Assembly: GCA_002350445.1 (NCBI GenBank)
Contig: DEEV01000033.1
Span: 18,977-24,608, forward strand
Source: Treponema sp. UBA2869
GTDB lineage: Bacteria; Spirochaetota; Spirochaetia; Treponematales; Treponemataceae
Length of the DNA: 5,632 nucleotides
Reading direction: 5' to 3'
The position numbers and the translations under genes are program-made. The first letter of the stretch is position 1. Each line of letters starts with the position of its first letter. Below are positions 1 to 5,632 of the stretch, piece by piece. The notes beneath the pieces were generated by a model. It had not been told where the DNA came from. It did no database searches and worked only from the letters and a program-made list of their open reading frames with translations.

Positions 1-1018
1 CTTTTTGAATTACAGCTTTTACCGGGCGGCTTGCAAGGCGGATTTTTACCATTGCTTCAAAAGGTTCCTTCGGTTCAATATTTCCCGGCCAGGTAAATTC
101 GTCTGCAATCAGTCCGTTTGAATTTAATGCGTCGTTCGGGGCAAGAACAACAACGTTATTTTTTGCATCAATTGAATGAACGTAAACCGGATAGCCCACT
201 GCAACTCCCAGTCCCTGACGTTGGCCGATTGTATAATGTTCAATTCCACGGTGGCGTCCAAGTACGTGACCGTCAAGGTCAATAATGTCGCCCGGAATGC
301 TGGGTTTGTCTGCAAAAAGCATGTCAAAATATTCTTCGCCTATAAAATCCTGACTTTCTGCACGGTTTGCGGCATCAAGGTTTGCTTTTTTTGCGAGCTC
401 AAAAACTTCAGATTTTTTTATTCCAGCAAGCGGAAAACGTACCTTTTCAAGAATTTCTGAAGGAAGTCTGTACAAAAAGTAAGTCTGATCTTTTGAAATA
501 TCGGCTGCAGTTGCAATCATAAAAGGTTTTTCATCTGTGCCAAAAAGCCCCTGTGTTGGACGAACAATTTTAGCATAATGACCAGTACAGAAATAATCAA
601 AATCTATGTTGATTTTTTTTATTCCTTCGAGCAGCGCTCCAAATTTTATAAAACGGTTACAGCGGATGCACGGATTCGGAGTTCTTCCCGAGCGGTATTC
701 ATTTTTAAAATAATCAAGAACTTCGCGGTTATAAGCTTCTTTTACGTCAATCACGTGATATTCAATGCCGTGCTCTTTACAAAAAGCTTCGCATTCTGCA
801 ATATTTTCTTCTTCGCCTGGTCCATAGCAGGCTTCTTTTATAGGTTTGTCAGTTTTGATTTCCGGAATTTTTCCGTCCCACAAAGACATTGTTGCGCCAA
901 TTACATTACATCCGCGTTCTTTTAAAAGCAGCGCAGTCAAAGTTGAATCAACACCGCCAGAAAGTCCTACGACAACCGTGTCTCCCGTTTTTGGTAAATC
1001 CTGTGCAATAAATTCCAT
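1..1018 (-). CDS. mnmA: tRNA-specific 2-thiouridylase MnmA (C-terminus beyond window)
   Basis: This cytoplasmic enzyme adenylates U34 of tRNA-Lys, -Glu and -Gln and replaces its oxygen with sulfur, giving s2U34. The window holds 339 codons without a stop; the family is usually about 350-385 residues, so only a short C-terminal piece is missing at the left edge. The PP-loop ATP-binding motif SGGVDST is at residues 20-26. RTPNPCIRCNRFIKFG follows at about 112-126, TGHYAK at 145-150, SKDQTYFLYRL at 175-185 and GQRQGLGV at 265-272; the C-terminal barrel region is from about 275. The start at 1018 is the only Met before the PP-loop and has an AAGGA site 6 nt upstream. Oddity: the first catalytic region carries a CxxC (C117, C120), while the second catalytic Cys, normally in an ESQ(D/E)ICF motif, is absent (ESQDFIGEE, 221-229). 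It is transcribed divergently from argS. The family assignment is very secure. Confidence 0.96.
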   Translation of the reverse strand, partial: MEFIAQDLPKTGDTVVVGLSGGVDSTLTALLLKERGCNVIGATMSLWDGKIPEIKTDKPIKEACYGPGEEENIAECEAFCKEHGIEYHVIDVKEAYNREVLDYFKNEYRSGRTPNPCIRCNRFIKFGALLEGIKKINIDFDYFCTGHYAKIVRPTQGLFGTDEKPFMIATAADISKDQTYFLYRLPSEILEKVRFPLAGIKKSEVFELAKKANLDAANRAESQDFIGEEYFDMLFADKPSIPGDIIDLDGHVLGRHRGIEHYTIGQRQGLGVAVGYPVYVHSIDAKNNVVVLAPNDALNSNGLIADEFTWPGNIEPKEPFEAMVKIRLASRPVKAVIQK

Positions 1019-1024
1019 AAAAAA

Positions 1025-1029
1025 TCCTT
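1025..1029 (-). promoter_or_regulatory. Ribosome binding site of mnmA
   Basis: AAGGA on the minus strand, separated from the ATG at 1018 by six T residues. Sequence and spacing are near ideal and support the chosen mnmA start. Confidence 0.8.
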
Positions 1030-1080
1030 AAAAAAACTTACAAAAGCGTCTGTCCAAAATCCGCGCCAGACTATTTGCCT

Positions 1081-1109
1081 AGTATATCACAAGGTTGATT
1101 ACAGGGCAA
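1081..1109 (-). promoter_or_regulatory. Predicted sigma-70-type promoter of mnmA
   Basis: On the minus strand, TTGCCC (1104-1109) is followed after exactly 17 bp by TATACT (1081-1086). The bases TGA directly before TATACT make it an extended -10 element. Initiation about 7 nt downstream would give an mnmA leader of roughly 55 nt, which contains short T-runs but no convincing riboswitch. Prediction is from motif match and spacing only; no transcript data are available. Confidence 0.7.
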
Positions 1110-1111
1110 TG

Positions 1112-1140
1112 CTGACAAAATAAGAGAAAAGGTATATAGT
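1112..1140 (+). promoter_or_regulatory. Predicted sigma-70-type promoter of argS-rsgA-mutS2
   Basis: CTGACA (1112-1117) and TATAGT (1135-1140) are separated by exactly 17 bp, each one or two mismatches from consensus. The predicted start near 1147 leaves a leader of only about 23 nt before argS, too short for a T-box or attenuator. The -35 box begins 2 bp beyond that of the opposing mnmA promoter, so both polymerases would bind the same face-to-face region. Confidence 0.7.
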
Positions 1141-1159
1141 TAAAAAAAAGATTTTAAAT

Positions 1160-1165
1160 AGAGGA
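1160..1165 (+). promoter_or_regulatory. Ribosome binding site of argS
   Basis: AGAGGA lies 4 nt before the ATG at 1170. It is a good purine-rich Shine-Dalgarno with slightly short spacing, and it fixes the argS start. Confidence 0.75.
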
Positions 1166-1169
1166 TTTC

Positions 1170-2993
1170 ATGGCAGACGCTAAAGCAACATTTAAAGAAC
1201 TTGTAAAAAAAGCAGCGGAAGAACTTTTTGCGGCAAAAGGAATTCAGGCAGAGAATGGAATTTTTGAAAAGATTGCCGTTCAGTCGGCTCCTAATCCTGA
1301 AATGGGAGATTTGGGTTCTCCAATGTTCATTTTTGCAAAATCGCTGCGTATGGCACCTCCTCAGATTGCGGCAGAGGTTGCAAAACTTATTACCGATAAA
1401 TCACTTGGACAGGTTTTAGCTGTTGGTCCTTATGTAAATATTAAACTTGATAAGGCAGGGGCTGCGGCTCCTATTTTAAAGGCAATTTCACAGCAGAAAG
1501 ACAGTTACGGCTCTTTTAATCAGAACGGCAAAAAACCTTTTGAAGGCCGCCGCGTAATGGTTGAATATTCTTCTCCAAATACAAACAAACCTCTTCACCT
1601 GGGACACCTTCGTAACGACGCCCTTGGTGAATCTGTAAGCCGCATTCTTAAAGCTGCGGGCGCTGAAGTTTACAAGGTAGACCTTATCAATAACCGCGGT
1701 GTTCACATCTGTAAATCTATGCTGGCATATAAACTCTTCCACGAGGCAAAGGGTGATACACCAAAAAGCCTTGGAATGAAGGGCGATCACTTTGTAGGTC
1801 AGTGCTATATTGAATTTGACCGCTATCTTAAGGGCGAAAAAGACAAGCCTGAAACAGCTCATCCTGAAGCTAACCAGATGGCAGAAGATATGCTCATTAA
1901 ATGGGAGCAGGGTGATCCTGAAGTTCGCGCCCTCTGGCAGAAGATGAACGACTGGACTTTGGACGGTGTAAAGGAAACTTATGCCCGCACTGGCGTTTCT
2001 TTTGATAAACTTTACATGGAAAGCGAAACTTACCTTAAGGGTAAGGACGAAATCCTTAAAGGTCTTGAAAAAGGCGTATTCTTTAAGGCTGATGACGGTT
2101 CTGTCCGCATTGATGTAACAGATGTTGTCGGCAAGGGAAAAGACGAAGACAATCACGAAAAAGTTCTTCTCCGCAAGGATGGAACTTCTGTTTATATTAC
2201 TCAGGATATTGGTACTGCTATCAGCCGCCACGATGACTGGGCTTTTAATCAGCTGGTTTACGTTGTTGCAAGCGAGCAGAACTACCACTTTAAGATTTTG
2301 TTCCACATTCTCAAAAAGCTTGGTTTTGACTGGGCAGACAAATTGTTCCATCTTAGCTACGGTCTTGTAAACCTTCCAAGCGGACGTATGAAGAGTCGCG
2401 AAGGTACAATCGTTGATGCTGATGATTTGATTGATTCTTTGCACGCTCAGGCTCTGGAAGCAATTAAGGAACGCGGCCGCGACGGCGATGTAGGCGACGC
2501 TGACGATGTTGCAGAAAAGGTTGCACTTGGCGCGCTGCATTATTATTTGCTTCAGGCAACACCAATTAAGGACATGCTCTTTAATCCGGAAGAATCTTTG
2601 AGCTTTAACGGAAACACAGGTCCTTATCTTCAGTATATGGGTGCGCGCATTAATTCAATTCTTGCAAAGGCTAAGGAAGCTGGAATTTCAGCAGATTCGT
2701 CAGAAGAGGCAGTTTCGCTTCTTTCTTCAGAAGATGAATGGGCTTTAATTAAGCAGCTTGGTGATTTTCCTATGGTTGTTGAGCGTGGTGCTGAAAATCT
2801 TGATCCAAGCGGAGTTGCAGGTTATGTATATGAAGTTGCAAAATTGTTCAGTAAATTCTATCAGAACTGTTCAATTGTAAATGCAGGAAATGAAAAACTT
2901 GCCGGAGCCCGGTTGTATCTTGCTCAGTGCACGCTTCAGGTAATTAAAAATGCCTTGAACCTTGTACTGGTGCCTTACCTGGAGAAAATGTAG
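1170..2993 (+). CDS. argS: Arginyl-tRNA synthetase (class Ia)
   Basis: This enzyme attaches arginine to tRNA-Arg in the cytoplasm using ATP; activation by this family requires the tRNA to be bound. The protein has 607 residues, slightly longer than the common 550-590. The N-terminal ArgRS-specific domain (about 5-95) contains NPEMGDLGS. The catalytic Rossmann core carries the HIGH motif as HLGH (143-146), preceded by SSPNTNK. The KMSKS loop is the degenerate GRMKSREG (405-412). The DALR-type anticodon-binding domain follows from about 480 (SFNGNTGPYLQYMGAR) to the C-terminal VPYLEKM. The start has a Shine-Dalgarno 4 nt upstream and a promoter at the right distance. It is the first gene of a probable operon with rsgA and mutS2. 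All 19 arginine codons are CGN (14 CGC, 4 CGT, 1 CGG), and codon choice suggests high expression. Identification is secure. Confidence 0.98.
   Translation: MADAKATFKELVKKAAEELFAAKGIQAENGIFEKIAVQSAPNPEMGDLGSPMFIFAKSLRMAPPQIAAEVAKLITDKSLGQVLAVGPYVNIKLDKAGAAAPILKAISQQKDSYGSFNQNGKKPFEGRRVMVEYSSPNTNKPLHLGHLRNDALGESVSRILKAAGAEVYKVDLINNRGVHICKSMLAYKLFHEAKGDTPKSLGMKGDHFVGQCYIEFDRYLKGEKDKPETAHPEANQMAEDMLIKWEQGDPEVRALWQKMNDWTLDGVKETYARTGVSFDKLYMESETYLKGKDEILKGLEKGVFFKADDGSVRIDVTDVVGKGKDEDNHEKVLLRKDGTSVYITQDIGTAISRHDDWAFNQLVYVVASEQNYHFKILFHILKKLGFDWADKLFHLSYGLVNLPSGRMKSREGTIVDADDLIDSLHAQALEAIKERGRDGDVGDADDVAEKVALGALHYYLLQATPIKDMLFNPEESLSFNGNTGPYLQYMGARINSILAKAKEAGISADSSEEAVSLLSSEDEWALIKQLGDFPMVVERGAENLDPSGVAGYVYEVAKLFSKFYQNCSIVNAGNEKLAGARLYLAQCTLQVIKNALNLVLVPYLEKM
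2981..2984 (+). promoter_or_regulatory. Ribosome binding site of rsgA inside the argS 3' end
   Basis: GGAG lies within the last codons of argS, 12 nt before the rsgA ATG at 2997, which is a long spacing. Since argS stops at 2993, a terminating ribosome would be over this site, so rsgA initiation may rely on translational coupling. That is inference from spacing. Confidence 0.45.
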
Positions 2994-2996
2994 CCT

Positions 2997-3983
2997 ATGT
3001 TTGGAACTATAATCGCCGGAACTAATAATCTCTTTACTGTTGAATGCGACGATGAGGTTGTGCGCAGCTGTACAATTAAGGGAAAGGTTTTAAAAGCCGA
3101 TAAGCGGTTTTATAATCCAATTGCGCCGGGTGATGTAGTTGAACTTGAAATAGATCCTGTAAATGATGAAAAAGGTCAGATTCTTTCGCTGAAAGAACGT
3201 AAAAATACTTTTTTGCGCTGGAATGTAAAAGGTCGTTGCCCTCAGCTTCTGGCAAGTAATCTTGATTATCTTATTCTTGTTACAACTCCTGACGAACCGC
3301 CTTTTAGACCTCGTTTTACCGACCGCGCGCTTGCTCAGGCAGAGCATCAGGGAATTACACCTGTCGTTGTCTGCAATAAATGGGATTTAGCAGAAAAAAT
3401 GCAGACAGATGGTCGCGAAGAAGAATTTGAAGAAATTGAAAGACGTCTTACAATTTGGGAAGAACTTGGTTATAAGGTTCTGAGAATTTCGGCAAAAACT
3501 GGTGAAGGAATGACCGAATTTGCAGAGCTTTTGGAAAATCATTTAAGTGCGTTTGTTGGTCAGTCTGGAGTTGGAAAATCATCATTGATAAATGTTATGG
3601 ATAACACCTGCGTTTTAAAAACAGGAAGCCTTTCGCAAAAATATGGAAGGGGAAGCCATACAACCACTAAAGGAACTTTGATTCATCTTACGCTGAACGA
3701 AACTTTGACCGAAGGTGTTCAGGGACGTACAGCAGATATTATAGATACACCGGGAATCCGTCGTTTTGTTCTGGATGATATAGAAGCTGATGACCTTGCA
3801 CTTTATTTCCGTGAATTTGAACCGTTTATAGGCAAATGTAAATTTGGACTTGGCTGTAAGCATGATTCGGAACCTGAATGTGCAGTAAGAAAAGCTGTCG
3901 AAGAAGGTAAAATCACAGAAGAACGTTATGACAGCTGGAAGCGCATTAGTAATGAAATAAGAACAGGTTCCTGGGAAGACTAG
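2997..3983 (+). CDS. rsgA: Small ribosomal subunit biogenesis GTPase RsgA
   Basis: RsgA (YjeQ/EngC) is a ribosome-stimulated GTPase that binds the late 30S subunit, tests the decoding region and helps release assembly factor RbfA. The 328 residues match the usual 290-350. An N-terminal OB-fold (about 1-70) is followed by the circularly permuted GTPase domain, whose motifs appear in the diagnostic order: G4 NKWD (127-130), G5 SAK (165-167), G1 GQSGVGKSS (188-196), G2 region HTTT (221-224), G3 DTPG (250-253). The C-terminal zinc-binding domain has ligands C281, C287, H289 and C295 in the family spacing. All key residues are present. The ATG is 3 nt after the argS stop, with a GGAG in the argS end, suggesting co-transcription and coupling. 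Arginine codons include 6 AGA/AGG of 21, unlike argS. Identification is secure. Confidence 0.97.
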   Translation: MFGTIIAGTNNLFTVECDDEVVRSCTIKGKVLKADKRFYNPIAPGDVVELEIDPVNDEKGQILSLKERKNTFLRWNVKGRCPQLLASNLDYLILVTTPDEPPFRPRFTDRALAQAEHQGITPVVVCNKWDLAEKMQTDGREEEFEEIERRLTIWEELGYKVLRISAKTGEGMTEFAELLENHLSAFVGQSGVGKSSLINVMDNTCVLKTGSLSQKYGRGSHTTTKGTLIHLTLNETLTEGVQGRTADIIDTPGIRRFVLDDIEADDLALYFREFEPFIGKCKFGLGCKHDSEPECAVRKAVEEGKITEERYDSWKRISNEIRTGSWED

Positions 3984-3989
3984 CTTTTT

Positions 3990-3994
3990 GGAAA
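3990..3994 (+). promoter_or_regulatory. Weak ribosome binding site of mutS2
   Basis: GGAAA lies 6 nt before the ATG at 4001 in the 17-nt rsgA-mutS2 gap. It is a weaker match than the sites of argS and mnmA, suggesting lower translation of mutS2. There is no terminator or clear promoter in this gap. Confidence 0.5.
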
Positions 3995-4000
3995 CTCCTT

Positions 4001-5632
4001 ATGAATGAAAAAGCTCTTAAAGAAATTGATTTTTATAGAATCCGCGATGATGTTGCGGGCTTTTGTGTTTCTGAAGAATCAAAACAGGTTCTTTTACAGA
4101 GAAATCCTTTTACAAAGGTTTCTGAAGTTGAGCAGCTGAAAAACCTTAGCCGCGAATGGTCGCTCATTCTTAATTCTGCCCGCCGGCATTCCGTAACCGC
4201 GTGGGAACCAATTCATCATTTGTACGCAATAATTCATACAAACGGTGCAGCGCTTTCTTTGCCTCAGGTTTATGCCCTGGCGCAGTTTTGCGTAAGCGTT
4301 GCAAACGTAAAAACGACGGTGTCAAACTGCAAGACAGAACTTTCGCTAAAATATCTTCCGCAGCAAATTGAAAAGCTTTCAGATTTTTCTGAAACCGAAA
4401 AAAAACTTTTCCGCGTAATTACACCGGACGGCGAACTGCGTGATTTGCCGGAAATTTCTGCCATTCGAAAGCAAATTGCAAGTCTTAATGCAAAGCTTAA
4501 AAACATAATGAAGACTTTTACGTCAGATCAGAAGCTGCAGGATGTGCTTGAATCTAATGTTCCGGTTTTGCGAAACGGACGCCAGGTGCTTGCTGTAAAA
4601 TCAAGTTGCCAGAACAGAATTCCCGGCATTGTGTACGAAGTAAGCCAGAGCGGAAGAACTGTTTATATTGAACCCGAAGAATCTGTAAAATGTACCAATG
4701 AACTTGTTCAAAAAGAAAACGAGCTTCAGGTTGTCATAAAAAAAATACTTACAGAGCTTACTTTTGACCTTCAGCCTTCAATCCCGCTTTTTAAGGCATC
4801 TCTTCCTGTTATGGAACTTTTAGATTCAACCTGCGCGGCTGCAAAATGGGGGCGCGAAAACAACTGTATTTTTGCCGATACATGCAATCCGTTTAAGGAT
4901 GATGATCAGCCGCCTTGTCTTATTAAAGCGCGACATCCTCTTTTGGGCGAAAAGGCTGTTCCAATTGATATCCGTTTTATGAGCGGAAAACGCGTGCTTA
5001 TTATTACCGGACCAAACACTGGCGGTAAAACTGTTTCGCTTAAAACTTTTGCACTTCTTTCTATGCTGAATCAGGCAGGGTTCCCGATTCCGGCTTCTGA
5101 TGGAACTCGTCTTCCTGTTTTTTCTGACATTTTTGCAGATATTGGTGATGATCAGTCTTTGGATCAAAGTCTTTCAACTTTTAGCGGACATATGAAAAAT
5201 ATTTCGCAGGCTCTCGGCGGTGCAAAATCTGATACTTTGATTTTACTTGATGAACTTGGAAGCGGAACTGACCCGCAGGAAGGAACTGCAATTTCAATGG
5301 CTGTTCTGGATGAATTAATCAAAAAAAAGTCGTTTGTGCTTGTTACAACGCATCAGGGAATTCTTAAAAATTATGGATACACAAATCCGTGCTGTATAAA
5401 TGCAAGTGTAGAATTTAATCAGGATACGCTTTCTCCTTCCTATAATCTTATTATGGGAGTTCCTGGCGAAAGTCATGCGCTGGACATTGCAAAAAAATCT
5501 GGTCTGCCGGAAAATATTTGTGCCGCTGCAAGAAATTACATTGCAACCGAACAGGCAGATGTTTCGGCTTTAATCCGCGGTTTGAACCGCAAGCATGTTG
5601 AACTTAATAAAATTCAAAAGGAAGCTGAACGG
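4001..5632 (+). CDS. mutS2: MutS2-family ATPase / ribosome rescue factor (C-terminus beyond window)
   Basis: MutS2 is a dimeric MutS-related ATPase without the MutS mismatch-recognition domain. It was first linked to suppression of recombination, and in Bacillus subtilis (as RqcU) it splits collided ribosomes. The window holds 544 codons without a stop; the family is usually about 770-800 residues, so the later coiled-coil/linker and the C-terminal Smr domain would lie to the right and cannot be confirmed. Residues 1-300 form the MutS-like core and clamp, including GIVYEVSQSGRTVYIEP (209-225). The ATPase domain follows with Walker A GPNTGGKT (337-344), signature STFSGHM (392-398), Walker B LILLDELGSGTDP (413-425; D417, E418) and switch histidine H451. 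All ATPase residues are present. The absence of a mismatch-recognition domain and this N-terminal layout favour MutS2 over MutS. It is the third gene after argS and rsgA, 17 nt downstream. Confidence 0.95.
   Translation, partial: MNEKALKEIDFYRIRDDVAGFCVSEESKQVLLQRNPFTKVSEVEQLKNLSREWSLILNSARRHSVTAWEPIHHLYAIIHTNGAALSLPQVYALAQFCVSVANVKTTVSNCKTELSLKYLPQQIEKLSDFSETEKKLFRVITPDGELRDLPEISAIRKQIASLNAKLKNIMKTFTSDQKLQDVLESNVPVLRNGRQVLAVKSSCQNRIPGIVYEVSQSGRTVYIEPEESVKCTNELVQKENELQVVIKKILTELTFDLQPSIPLFKASLPVMELLDSTCAAAKWGRENNCIFADTCNPFKDDDQPPCLIKARHPLLGEKAVPIDIRFMSGKRVLIITGPNTGGKTVSLKTFALLSMLNQAGFPIPASDGTRLPVFSDIFADIGDDQSLDQSLSTFSGHMKNISQALGGAKSDTLILLDELGSGTDPQEGTAISMAVLDELIKKKSFVLVTTHQGILKNYGYTNPCCINASVEFNQDTLSPSYNLIMGVPGESHALDIAKKSGLPENICAAARNYIATEQADVSALIRGLNRKHVELNKIQKEAER

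Noticed and set aside
176..925. Plus-strand open frames (176-460 and 578-925)
   Set aside because: They lie opposite the clear mnmA coding frame, have low-complexity Phe/Lys-rich products and no supporting start signals; they are shadows.
1048..1071. Possible hairpin in the mnmA leader (GTCTG ... CAGAC)
   Set aside because: Only 5 bp of stem with a 14-nt loop and no U-tract in the right place. It is too weak to call an attenuator or riboswitch.
1140..1157. TTAAAA ... TTTTAA inverted repeat just before the argS Shine-Dalgarno
   Set aside because: A purely A/T 6-bp stem in an A-rich leader is expected by chance and would be unstable in RNA.
1488..2540. A 350-codon open frame antisense to argS
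   Set aside because: Its codons are exact reverse complements of argS codons, so it stays open simply because argS lacks TTA, CTA and TCA there. The predicted product has no recognisable domain, and argS is certain on the other strand.
3984..4000. Possible terminator or promoter between rsgA and mutS2
   Set aside because: The gap is 17 nt. It has a short T-run but no stem before it and no paired -35/-10 elements.
4270..5167. Minus-strand open frames opposite mutS2 (4270-4506 and 4826-5167)
   Set aside because: The plus-strand MutS2 frame is continuous with all expected motifs, so these antisense frames are chance shadows.

Overview
This window is ordinary chromosomal sequence carrying four conserved housekeeping genes, all tied to translation. 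I found no mobile element, CRISPR array, tRNA/rRNA gene or unknown system. The DNA is moderately AT-rich, with strong bacterial sigma-70-type promoters and Shine-Dalgarno sites. From the flavour of the proteins (a CxxC-type MnmA and an argS-rsgA-mutS2 arrangement) I infer an anaerobic host-associated spirochaete, most likely a gut- or rumen-type Treponema. That assignment is an impression without a database search, at roughly 0.5 confidence.

Layout: the left part (1-1018, minus strand) holds most of mnmA, the tRNA 2-thiouridylase, whose C-terminal end runs off the left edge. A 151-bp intergenic gap (1019-1169) contains two well-formed, back-to-back divergent promoters whose -35 boxes are only 2 bp apart. 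To the right, all on the plus strand and tightly packed, are argS (1170-2993, arginyl-tRNA synthetase), rsgA (2997-3983, ribosome small-subunit GTPase) and the first 544 codons of mutS2 (4001-5632, running off the right edge). The gaps are 3 nt and 17 nt, with no terminator between them, so argS-rsgA-mutS2 is very likely one transcript read from the argS promoter.

The shared theme is production and quality of the translation apparatus. MnmA makes s2U34 in the anticodons of tRNA-Lys/Glu/Gln, ArgRS charges tRNA-Arg, and RsgA checks 30S subunit maturation. MutS2 in Bacillus acts on collided ribosomes (RqcU) as well as being a MutS-family ATPase. The most interesting details are the altered cysteine set of MnmA, the interlocked divergent promoters, the company MutS2 keeps, and the complete absence of AGA/AGG arginine codons from the gene for ArgRS itself. 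None of these amounts to a new system.
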